A stretch of DNA of 64,000 bases from positions 1-64,000 of the forward strand of contig DATAUW010000024.1 in the NCBI GenBank assembly GCA_036268055.1. Reading direction: 5' to 3'. The notes beneath the pieces are model-generated. The model ran no database searches. It was not told the origin of the DNA and saw only the letters and a program-made list of their open reading frames with translations. The position numbers and the translations under genes are program-made. This document shows, piece after piece, positions 1 to 8,000 of this stretch; the first letter of the stretch is position 1; each line of letters begins with the position of its first letter. This DNA comes from Verrucomicrobiia bacterium (GTDB taxonomy: Bacteria > Verrucomicrobiota > Verrucomicrobiia > Limisphaerales > Pedosphaeraceae).

Positions 1-19
1 GGGGAGCCCCTCTCTCCGG

Positions 20-49
20 CTCTCTCCCCGCGCGGTCGCGGGGAGAGAG
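20..49. repeat. Perfect 13-bp inverted repeat (hairpin)
   Basis: Positions 20-32 and 37-49 are perfect reverse complements (CTCTCTCCCCGCG) around a 4-base loop. There is no T-run, so a REP-like intergenic palindrome is more likely than a terminator. No gene is visible in 1-305. Confidence 0.6.
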
Positions 50-118
50 GGATGGAGTGCGGTGGGTGGGCGATGGCGATGGGCGAAGGAAGTTACTTGG
101 TGAATCTATGATTTCTTT

Positions 119-225
119 CGTCCCTGAAGGGACTTGGTTTGCGACGGAGGTAAACCCAGCAATGAATTGCTGGGCTAAGATCTGCCGTCCCTGCGGGACT
201 TGGGACGGCTGCGCGGCAGCGCAGC
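119..225. repeat. Cluster of short palindromes with a duplicated core
   Basis: The element CGTCCCTGAAGGGACTTGG (119-137) recurs as CGTCCCTGCGGGACTTGG (186-203); each has a small internal palindrome. Between them is a 9-bp inverted repeat at 155-163/166-174 (CCCAGCAAT), and after them a 7-bp stem at 208-214/219-225 (GCTGCGC). This is noncoding palindromic repeat DNA of the REP or BIME kind. A plus-strand reading frame crosses it but has no coding character. Confidence 0.55.
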
Positions 226-247
226 CCTGCCAGGTTATAGGAAGGGG

Positions 248-298
248 TGGAGCGGCGGAAGGCGTTTCGTTTACTGCGGCCTTGGACCCGCCGCTCCA
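248..298 (-). repeat. 11-bp inverted repeat downstream of the sugar kinase
   Basis: TGGAGCGGCGG at 248-258 pairs perfectly with 288-298, enclosing 29 bases. It begins 7 bases past the stop codon of the minus-strand kinase gene and could end its transcript or stabilise its 3' end. There is no T-run, so an intrinsic terminator is not certain. Confidence 0.4.
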
Positions 299-305
299 GT
301 TAAAC

Positions 306-1388
306 TTAGCGCTGGATTCGCGCGGAGCCGCCTTGCGCAAAGGCGCGAACTTGCTCGACGGTGGCCATGGTGGTATCGCCGGGGAAGGTGGTCAGCAGCG
401 CGCCGTGCGCCCAGCCGAGTTTTACGGCTTCCGCCGGCGTTTCGCCCGCGAGGAGGCCATAGAAAAAACCGGCGGCATAACCATCGCCGCCGCCTACGCG
501 GTCCACGACATCCAATTCGCAGGTCGGCGATTGATGGATCTTTCCATTGACCCATGCCACCGCACCCCAACTGTGGCGGTTGGTGGAATGCACTTCGCGC
601 AGGGTCGTGGCCACGACTTTCACTTGCGGATGCTTTTTGACGACCTTGTCAATCATGCCGATGAACGCGCTTGGATCGAGCTTGGAGGTGGCCGCGACTT
701 CAGGGCCGGGAATGCCGAGGCCCAACTGCAAATCTTCCTCGTTGCCGACGATGACATCCACGTGCTTCACGATGCGATCGAGCACGGCGACCGCGCGGTC
801 GTGACCGCCGGAAATATTCCAAAGTTTCGCGCGATAATTCAGGTCGAAGGACGTGACCGCGCCGGCGGCCTTGGCGGCTTGCATGGCTTCGACGATCAGT
901 TCGGCGGTGGTGGGCGAAAGCGCCGCGAAAATTCCGCCACTGTGAAACCAGCGCAGGCCGCCGGCAAAAATTTGTTTCCAATTAAAATCTCCCGGCTTGA
1001 GCTGGGCCGCGGCTTCGTTGCAGCGATTATAAAAAACCACGGGCGCGCGCAGGCCCTGACCGCGATCACTATAGACCGTGGCCATGTTCGGCCCATTGAC
1101 GCCGTCATGCTTGAAATGTTTGTAGAAAGGTTTCACGCCCATCGCGCGCGCGCGTTCGGCAATCAAATCGCCGATGGGATAATCCACCATGGCGCTGGCG
1201 ACGCCGGTTTTCAGGCGGAAGCAATCGGACAGGTTCGCGGCCACGTTAAATTCTCCGCCGCTGACATGGATTTGGCACTCGGTCGCTTTGCGAAACGGGA
1301 TGATGCCGGGATCGAGGCGATGAACCATCGCGCCCAGCGATACAAAATCCAATGCGCCTTCGTGCGGAATTTTCAGACCATGACTCAT
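306..1388 (-). CDS. PfkB-family sugar kinase (2-keto-3-deoxygluconate kinase-like)
   Basis: A 360-residue ribokinase/PfkB-fold kinase, predicted to phosphorylate a sugar or sugar acid with ATP in the cytoplasm. The C-terminal signature DRVGGGDGYAAG (residues 296-307) carries the anion-hole glycines and the catalytic base D302; the usual GAGD reads GGGD. An N-terminal HVSGGEFNVA segment (41-50) matches the substrate-binding start of the family, and FDLNYRAKLW (181-190) resembles the FDxNxRxxLW motif of KDG kinases. It is somewhat longer than typical KdgK (about 310 residues). It stands alone on the minus strand, with the TPR gene upstream in the same direction after a 142-base gap. Substrate is inferred only; 2-keto-3-deoxygluconate would fit the polysaccharide-degrading genes further along the window. 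Confidence 0.85.
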   Translation of the reverse strand: MSHGLKIPHEGALDFVSLGAMVHRLDPGIIPFRKATECQIHVSGGEFNVAANLSDCFRLKTGVASAMVDYPIGDLIAERARAMGVKPFYKHFKHDGVNGPNMATVYSDRGQGLRAPVVFYNRCNEAAAQLKPGDFNWKQIFAGGLRWFHSGGIFAALSPTTAELIVEAMQAAKAAGAVTSFDLNYRAKLWNISGGHDRAVAVLDRIVKHVDVIVGNEEDLQLGLGIPGPEVAATSKLDPSAFIGMIDKVVKKHPQVKVVATTLREVHSTNRHSWGAVAWVNGKIHQSPTCELDVVDRVGGGDGYAAGFFYGLLAGETPAEAVKLGWAHGALLTTFPGDTTMATVEQVRAFAQGGSARIQR

Positions 1389-1530
1389 GCTAGTTCTTTC
1401 TAATTAATTTGCGTTAGTTGGTGATTGAGGTTGAAACATTATGAAAAAGGAAACAAAAACTGCCGGGGAAATCGCTTTGATTCAGAGAATCCGCTGGGAT
1501 GGTCATGAATTTGCCGAGAGCCGGACGGTC

Positions 1531-2334
1531 TCAAAAATCCTCGGGCCATTTGCCGCCCGCCAGGATTTTCCGGGCAACGTCCTGGGCGTTTCGGTCGTCC
1601 ATGTCAATCGGGTCGAGCGCGACGCATTTTTTCAATTCGTCGGGCACCAGAGTTTCCTTGTCGGTCACGTGATAGAGGCGCGCAAGCTGGAGATGATTGA
1701 CGACGCGGCCCGGCATCAATTCCACGGCTTTCTTGAAATTATCAATGGCCATCGCCTTGCTCGCCTTGGGCAATCCGCCATAGGCGATGCGCACGAGACT
1801 CTTGACGAAGAAATTCATGTTGGAGACTTCAAAATTCCATCGGCCGAGCATGTGATACGCGAGATCGAATTTCGGATCTGCGGCGATGGCTTTCTCCGCC
1901 TCGTCCTTGATCGAGCGCGAATAATTCACCTTGGTCTGATTGTCGCTGAAGGGAAAATTTTTCGCGTAGCATACCGCCACGCACACGTGCGCCTTGGGGC
2001 TGTTCGGGTCCGCCTTCTCAGCGTTGAGGGCAGACTCAAGCGCTTTCTCGGCCATCGCTTTCATGCCCGCGCGGTCTTTGCCGATCATCGAATCGCAATA
2101 CATCTTCGCGAGGCGGCAGTTGATTTCGGAGTTGGTCGGAGACAAACGGTCGGCGTCCAAATATCCCTTGAGCGCCAATTCCGTTTCGCCCTTTTTCTCA
2201 TGCGCCTCGGCTTCGGCCATCACATTGGTGAGCGAGGTGTCCTGCGCCGAGGCACGAAACGCAAGCAGCAGCGAAAACAGAATCGCCGAACAAGCTTTCC
2301 AAGAGGGCGGAAGTTGGGCCAAGCATGGTTTCAT
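1531..2334 (-). CDS. Secreted TPR protein resembling the RMDN family
   Basis: A 267-residue protein with a signal peptide (hydrophobic 15-27, likely cut after the ASA near residue 30). The body is alpha-helical with TPR-like helices: an acidic repeat near 38-70, and a segment reading AYHMLGRWNFEVSN about two thirds along. That segment resembles the YHxLGRWCYxV signature of the RMDN (regulator of microtubule dynamics-like) TPR family, which has bacterial members of unknown role. Probably a periplasmic scaffold or binding protein. It is transcribed away from the response regulator at 2642. No partner is evident; function unknown. Confidence 0.75.
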   Translation of the reverse strand: MKPCLAQLPPSWKACSAILFSLLLAFRASAQDTSLTNVMAEAEAHEKKGETELALKGYLDADRLSPTNSEINCRLAKMYCDSMIGKDRAGMKAMAEKALESALNAEKADPNSPKAHVCVAVCYAKNFPFSDNQTKVNYSRSIKDEAEKAIAADPKFDLAYHMLGRWNFEVSNMNFFVKSLVRIAYGGLPKASKAMAIDNFKKAVELMPGRVVNHLQLARLYHVTDKETLVPDELKKCVALDPIDMDDRNAQDVARKILAGGKWPEDF

Positions 2335-2428
2335 CGTGATTCCTGTATATCTATTCGGCGCGGGATTGTGAATCCTAAAATGTCTTCAATTCAGCGGGAG
2401 AGGTTTGAGTTTTTCTACGAGATTTCAT

Positions 2429-2460
2429 CCGCATCCTGCAACATTTTTCGCAATTCGCGG
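2429..2460 (+). promoter_or_regulatory. Putative activator-binding palindromes (site A)
   Basis: CCGCATCCTGCAA at 2429-2441 differs by one base from the palindrome TYGCA-N3-TGCRA found upstream of five other sigma-54-like promoters in this window. A weaker copy, TCGCAATTCGCGG, lies at 2448-2460, centred 19 bases away (about two helical turns). The sites end about 90 bases upstream of the -24 element, a usual position for enhancer sites of sigma-54 activators. Confidence 0.45.
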
Positions 2461-2546
2461 TCAAAGTAATAATAATTATGACAGCCTTAAAAACGAATTT
2501 CATCTCAATTAATTCTGAGGCAAGCATTTGTGGTTTGGGTCGAAGC

Positions 2547-2563
2547 TGGCATTCTTCAAGCTC
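2547..2563 (+). promoter_or_regulatory. Sigma-54-like -24/-12 promoter (site A)
   Basis: TGGCATTCTTCAAGCTC has the invariant GG-N10-GC spacing of sigma-54 promoters. It shares TGGCA and the central TTC with five similar elements in the window. Its -12 half (AAGC against TTGC) is the weakest of the set. Expected transcription start is near 2573, about 70 bases upstream of the receiver gene. Confidence 0.4.
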
Positions 2564-2641
2564 CATTAAATCAAGTTCGATTTTTTGGACTGCAGATTGA
2601 CCGGGAACAATCTGCATTGAACAATAAACATTTAAGTACCC

Positions 2642-3100
2642 ATGATTAACACGTCTCCCGGACTGCGGAAATTTTCCGTCCTCATCGCCGATGATCAGGA
2701 GGCTGACCGGCTTTTTCTTCGTGAAGCGATTCGGAGGCATGCGCCCAATCTTCAGGTCGTCGGTGAAGTGGCAGATGGCGAGGATGTGATTTCCTATCTT
2801 TGGGGTTACGGTGAATATGCCGATCGCACAATTCATCCCCTGCCCGACTTGCTGATCATGGATGTTCGCATGCCACGAATGAGCGGCATCCAGGTTTTGG
2901 AATGGCTCACGACGCAAAATTTTCCCGCGCTTAAAGTGGCGATGCTCGCTGATTCATCAAGCGTCGAGTATGGTCCCAAGGCGCGCGAACTTGGGCTTCA
3001 GCATTTTTATCCAAAGGCGATTGATACGCGCGGCCTCGCGGAGGTCGTAAAAAAACTTCAGGCCGAACTCGAAGCCAATCGGCCTGGCCGTTACCTGTGA
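2642..3100 (+). CDS. Stand-alone receiver-domain response regulator
   Basis: A 152-residue protein made of one CheY-like receiver and no output domain. The acidic pocket is D17/D18 (IADDQ), the phospho-acceptor D74 (LIMDVRMP) and the conserved lysine K125 (YPKA). The alpha-2 insertion typical of Rcp1-like receivers (WGYGEYADRTIHPLPD) is present. Such proteins pass phosphoryl groups in relays or act by protein contact. It runs toward the receiver gene at 3109, with only 8 bases between the two stop codons, so the two messages may overlap. No Shine-Dalgarno sequence precedes the ATG. A sigma-54-like element lies 80 bases upstream. Confidence 0.85.
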   Translation: MINTSPGLRKFSVLIADDQEADRLFLREAIRRHAPNLQVVGEVADGEDVISYLWGYGEYADRTIHPLPDLLIMDVRMPRMSGIQVLEWLTTQNFPALKVAMLADSSSVEYGPKARELGLQHFYPKAIDTRGLAEVVKKLQAELEANRPGRYL

Positions 3101-3108
3101 AATTATGG

Positions 3109-3534
3109 TCAACGCGATTTTTTCCCCAGCAGTTGTTCCAGCGCGCGAACCATTCCCTCCTGCTCATCCTGCAGCGCCGTTTTTTCGTAGTGCACATGCG
3201 CGCCCAGTTCGAGGCTTTTTTCGATGTCGTTCGGCAAGTATGAGCCCGAGACGACGGCCACGAAAAGGTCGTCGAAGGTTTGCGTCTGCAGCCAGCCGAG
3301 AACTTCGTGACCGGTGACACGCGGCATTTTCAAATCCAGCAATACCACATCCGGAAAAGGATATTTTTCGCGGTCGCAAAAACGATTCTCGCCGCGCAAA
3401 TATTCAATCGCCTCCTCGCCGTCAACCACTTCGCCAATGATGACAAACCTGGGGTTCTCGTCCAGCACCCGGCGCATGAACAGCCGGTCGTCATCCGAGT
3501 CATCCACCAATAACACAGAATATTTTTTCTTCAT
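3109..3534 (-). CDS. Rcp1-like stand-alone response regulator
   Basis: A 141-residue single receiver. The acidic pair is D11/D12 (VDDSDDD), the phospho-acceptor D67 (LLDLKMP), the switch serine S96 (VVSGS) and the lysine K118 (YEKT). The insertion RGENRFCDREKYPFPD marks the Rcp1 type that pairs with phytochrome-like kinases. It is the last gene of a minus-strand operon after the hybrid kinases at 5008-11412 and 3605-5023 (70-base gap to the latter). The 3605-5023 kinase is of the [11 protein letters not shown] type common among partners of such receivers, so this gene is its likely output. Confidence 0.85.
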   Translation of the reverse strand: MKKKYSVLLVDDSDDDRLFMRRVLDENPRFVIIGEVVDGEEAIEYLRGENRFCDREKYPFPDVVLLDLKMPRVTGHEVLGWLQTQTFDDLFVAVVSGSYLPNDIEKSLELGAHVHYEKTALQDEQEGMVRALEQLLGKKSR

Positions 3535-3604
3535 TATTCCCGGAAATCCCTTCCATTGGATAGCTCGCCTTGCCCTGCGGCAAACGGCCCGGTTCCCTGC
3601 CCAC

Positions 3605-5023
3605 TTATTCCACGTTCGTCAACTGTTCAACCCGCTCTTTGACGATGGGACTGCCAAGGGTAAAATAAAACGTCGCGCCCTTGTTCTGCTCGCTTTCCGC
3701 CCAGATCGTGCCACCGTGTTTGCGCACGATGCGCGCTACGGTCGCCAGCCCGACGCCGGTGCCTTCAAAATCTCCCGGCGGATGCAACCGCTGGAAAACC
3801 CCGAACAGCTTGTCCGCGTAACGCATGTCGAAGCCCACGCCGTTATCGCGCACGTAAATCAGCGAATCCCCGTCCTTGTGGATGCGGCCGATTTCAATCG
3901 TGGCTTTTGGACGAAATTGTGTGTACTTCACGGCATTGGAAAGCAGGTTGGCAAATACCTGCTTCAACAAACCGGGATCGCAGGCGACCGCGGGCAATTC
4001 GCCAATCTGCCATTCGATCACGCGACCACTTTTCACTTCAGCTTTCGCAGTTGCAACACCCTCATCCACCAGCGCGCGCAGATCGGTGTCCTGGCGATTC
4101 AAATCCTGCTTGGCGATGCGCGACAGATTCAGCAAATCAGCGACGAGTTGCGCCATGTATTTTCCCCGTGCGCCGATGCGTTGCAAGTACGCCACCGCGT
4201 CGGACGGCATGTTCGCGCCGTAATCCTCCTCGAGCATTTGTGCGTAACTTTGGATGTTGCGCAGCGGCGCCTGAAGGTCGTGCGCGACGGAATAAGTGAA
4301 CGCCTCCAATTCCTGGTTCGCCTCAGCCAATTCCGCCGTCCGATCAAGCACGCGTTGTTCAAGTTCGGCGTTCATCTTGCGGATCTGCTCTTCGACTCTT
4401 TGGCGTTCGCCGACTTCCGCGAGCAACGATTCATTCGCCGCCGCAAGTTGGCGAGTGCGCTCTTCAACGCGGGTTTCAAGTTCATCGTGGGCGATGCGCA
4501 AACGCTCCGCCTGCCGTTGCAGTTGCACGCCGCGCTTGAACAACTCCACAAACACAACGACTTTCGTGCGCAAAACTTCGGGCAAGACCGGCGTCAAAAT
4601 ATAATCCACCGCGCCCAGCGAATAACCGCGGGAGACGTGTGTCTCCGTATCGCTGATGCCGGTCACGAAAATGATCGGCGTCAGTTCGGAACTTTTTCTT
4701 TGGCGAATGAGATGGGCGGTTTCAAAGCCGTCCATTCCGGGCATGTTCACATCCAGCAGAATCACCGCAAAATCGTAATTCAACAAGCAGCGCAAGGCTT
4801 CCTTGCCCGACGTTGCCATAATGATATTTTCTCCAAGCCCGGCGACGATGGCTTCCATCGCCATGCGCTTATCATCGCGATCGTCCACGATGAGGATATT
4901 CGCGCGGGTCGAAACGAGCGATGGCGGCGAATGGAACTCGCCGTCGGACAGGCTGCCGTTCGTCGCCGTCTCGGGTGTTAGATGATCGGTTAGCACGATT
5001 TTATTTTTTACCGGTACAACCAC
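3605..5023 (-). CDS. Cytoplasmic hybrid histidine kinase (REC - coiled coil - HisKA - HATPase)
   Basis: A 472-residue soluble kinase. A receiver spans about 41-160 with phospho-acceptor D91 ([12 protein letters not shown]). A long coiled coil at about 160-240 leads to a HisKA domain with H248 in [13 protein letters not shown]. The ATPase domain has N box LLSNAVKY (360-367), DNGVGF (393-398) and GTGVGL (421-426). In the receiver the conserved lysine before proline is a threonine (ILTPV, T144), so phosphorylation-linked switching may be altered. No membrane segment is seen; it acts in the cytoplasm. The start overlaps the end of the giant HAMP kinase gene by 16 bases, implying translational coupling. 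The giant kinase and the downstream receiver likely complete a phosphorelay. Confidence 0.88.
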   Translation of the reverse strand: MVVPVKNKIVLTDHLTPETATNGSLSDGEFHSPPSLVSTRANILIVDDRDDKRMAMEAIVAGLGENIIMATSGKEALRCLLNYDFAVILLDVNMPGMDGFETAHLIRQRKSSELTPIIFVTGISDTETHVSRGYSLGAVDYILTPVLPEVLRTKVVVFVELFKRGVQLQRQAERLRIAHDELETRVEERTRQLAAANESLLAEVGERQRVEEQIRKMNAELEQRVLDRTAELAEANQELEAFTYSVAHDLQAPLRNIQSYAQMLEEDYGANMPSDAVAYLQRIGARGKYMAQLVADLLNLSRIAKQDLNRQDTDLRALVDEGVATAKAEVKSGRVIEWQIGELPAVACDPGLLKQVFANLLSNAVKYTQFRPKATIEIGRIHKDGDSLIYVRDNGVGFDMRYADKLFGVFQRLHPPGDFEGTGVGLATVARIVRKHGGTIWAESEQNKGATFYFTLGSPIVKERVEQLTNVE

Positions 5024-8000
5024 AGCCGGAGCATCGAGAGCAGTTCATTGCTTTCCACGGGTTTTGCGATGTAGTCGGACGCGCCGGCATCAATGCACTT
5101 CTCGCGGTCGCCCTTCATCGCTTTCGCAGTGAGCGCGATGACCGGCAGCGCACGGAACTTGCCGAATTTTCGGATCGCCCGCATCGTATCATAGCCATCC
5201 ATGTCAGGCATCATAATGTCCATGAGAACGACGTCAATGTCCGGCGTGGCCAGCAATCTTTCCAGCGCGGTCTTGCCGGTTTCAGCGGAAAGAATTTGCA
5301 TCTCATAACGCTCGAGCAAACTGGTCATCGCAAAAATATTCCGGATGTCGTCATCCACGATCAATATTTTCTTATCTTTTAGCACGGTTTCGGTTTCGTG
5401 CAACTTTTGGATCGCTTTACGTTTGGCCTCGGGCAATTTGCCGATGTCGCAATGCAGGAACAACGCCGCCTCATCGAGTAGACGCTCGGGCGAACGCACC
5501 TCCTTAAGGTTCATTGTCTGGCTCAGGCGCTTCAAGTTGCCCTCTTCCTTTTTGGAAAGGTCTTTGTTCACATGAACGATCAGTGGCACTTCATGGAGAT
5601 GCGTATCTTTTTTGATTTCCTCGATCAACTGGAAACCCGTCATGTCAGGCAAATCCATATTCATCACAGCCGCGCCGAAATGATCGTCACGCAATTTGTT
5701 CAAAGCCTCCTGGCCGGTTTCGACGCAGGTGACCTGAATATCTTCGCCGCTGATAAGTTCAATGATCAGGTCGCGCTGCTCCTTGTCCTTGCTGACAGCC
5801 AGTAATTTCCGTGTGTGAGGTTCGATGACGCTTTGCACGCGGCGGATGACTTCCTTCAATTCTTCCTTGGACTTGAGCGGCTTGTTCAACGCACCAATCG
5901 CACCCATGCGCAAACCGCGCTCGCGCTCTTCCTCGGTCGTAATGATATAGACGGGGATGTGCCGGCTATGCGCATCGTCTTTCAAACGAGCCAGCACGCG
6001 CCAGCCGTCCATGTCGTGCAAATTGATGTCGAGCGTGATCGCATCAATGCGCCGCTGGCCGACGATGGCCAGCGCTTCTGCGCCGCGCGGTGAGATCAAT
6101 CCCTTGAAACCATTTTCGCGCGCGGTTTCCAAAAGGAATTGCGCGAAACCGGTGTCGTTCTCGATGATCAACAGGACTTTGTCGCCCGCTTGAATATTAT
6201 CCCGATCGTCATCCAGTTGCATTGACTGATCGGAATCGTTGCTGGGTGCGTCGGCAATGAAGTTTAACTCCGTCGGCACAGTAATAACGTCCTGCGTCGG
6301 GGCCACGACACTCGAAGATTGGCGTTTCGCGGTGCGGACCGGTACGTAATTTTGCGGCAGGAACAAGGTGAACGTGCTGCCTTGTCCCGGCGCGCTGACC
6401 AACCGAATTTCGCCGCCGAGCAGGCGTGCGATTTCGCGGCTGATGGCTAAGCCGAGGCCGGTGCCGCCATATTTGCGGCTCGTGCTGCCGTCCGCCTGCT
6501 GAAATGCCTCGAAGATGATTTGCTGCTTGTCTGGCGAAATGCCGATGCCGGTGTCGCTGACGGAAAACGCAATGACCGACTTGGCTTGGTTGAGCGTTTC
6601 GTTCTCCGAATTCCAGCCGCTGCGAGCTTGATTGATGAAGAGCGAGACTTTTCCCTTTTCGGTGAACTTGAACGCGTTCGACAACAGGTTCTTGAGAATC
6701 TGTTGCAAGCGTTTCGCGTCGGTTTGGAATGACTTGGGCAAACCGCTTCCGCGCTCGAGGTCGAATTCGAGTTTGCGCGCATCGGCCACGTGGCGGAACG
6801 TGCGCTCGACGTAATCCTGCAAATCGCGCAACGCGACATCGCCGACGTCCACGATGACCGTGCCGGACTCGATCTTGGAAAGGTCGAGAATGTCGTTGAT
6901 GAGCGCCAGCAGGTCGTTGCCGGAAGCGTGAATCGTCTTGGAGAACTCGACCTGTTTGGGCGTAAGGTTTTGGTCTTTGTTTTTCGAGAGTTCGTCGGAC
7001 AGGATGAGCAAGCTGTTGAGCGGCGTGCGTAATTCGTGGGACATATTCGCGAGGAACTCGGATTTGTATTTGGAAGTGAGCGCAAGCTGTTCGGCTTTTT
7101 CTTCCAGCGCCTGGCGGGCTTGTTCGACTTCCGCGTTCTTGCGTTCCACCTCGACGTTCTGGTCGGCCAGCAGTTTCGCTTTTTCGCCAAGCTGCTGGTT
7201 GGTTTGTTGCAATTCCTGTTGCTGGCTTTGCAACTCTTTCGCCAGCGACTGGGATTGCTTGAGCAAATCTTCAGTTCGCGTATTCGCTTCAATCGTGTTG
7301 AGCACGATGCCGATACTTTCCGTCAACTGGTCAAGGAACGCTTGATGTGTCGGGCTGAACCGGTCGAACGATGCGAGTTCAATGACCGCCTTGACTTGCC
7401 CTTCAAATACGACCGGCAACACGAGCACGTTGAGCGGATTGGCCTCACCCAGTCCTGAGCCGATCGCGGTGTAATCGCGCGGCACATTGGTGAGCAGGAT
7501 CTTGATTTTTTCCAATGCGCATTGGCCGACGAGACCTTCGCCGAGTTTAAAACGGTTATCCACGTTCTTGCGTTCGCGATGCGCGTAGCTCGCGAGGAGT
7601 TTGAGATAGGGCTCGGTTTCCTTGGCCATGTCCATCGTGTAGAAAACGCCCTGTTGCGCGGAAACGACCGGCGCCAGTTCGGAGAGAATCATGCGGCCGA
7701 CCGTCATCAAATCTTTTTGGCCTTGCAACATGCGGGAGAATTTTGCGAGGTTCGTTTTGAGCCAGTCCTGTTCGGAATTCTTGAGCGTGGTGTCCTTAAG
7801 GTTGCGGATCATCTCGTTCAGGTTTTCCTTAAGTGCGGCAACTTCACCCAGCGCTTCCACCGTGATTGAACGCGTCAGGTCGCCTTTCGTCACCGCCGTC
7901 GCGACTTCCGCGATCGCGCGCACTTGCGTGGTCAAATTCGCGGCCAACTGATTCACGTTATCCGTCAAATCTTTCCATGTGCCCGCAGCGCCCGGCACAC

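Larger units (their letters stand above)
2335..2641. other. Divergent intergenic region with regulatory sites
   Basis: This 307-base AT-rich gap separates the TPR gene (minus) from the receiver gene (plus). It holds the palindromes at 2429-2460 and the sigma-54-like element at 2547-2563, both listed separately. No additional reading frame with coding character was seen. Confidence 0.6.

Noticed and set aside
57-1403. 448-codon plus-strand frame opposite the sugar kinase
   Set aside because: It is antisense to a clear PfkB kinase, runs through the palindrome cluster, and has no recognisable domain; it arises from GC-biased codon use on the other strand.
2375-2917. 180-codon minus frame across the intergenic region and receiver gene
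   Set aside because: It overlaps the start of a well-supported receiver gene antisense and lacks any domain or ribosome-binding site.
3314-4981. 555-codon plus-strand frame opposite the REC-HisKA kinase
   Set aside because: Antisense shadow; the minus frame has full kinase and receiver motifs and the plus product is His/Arg-rich with no domain.
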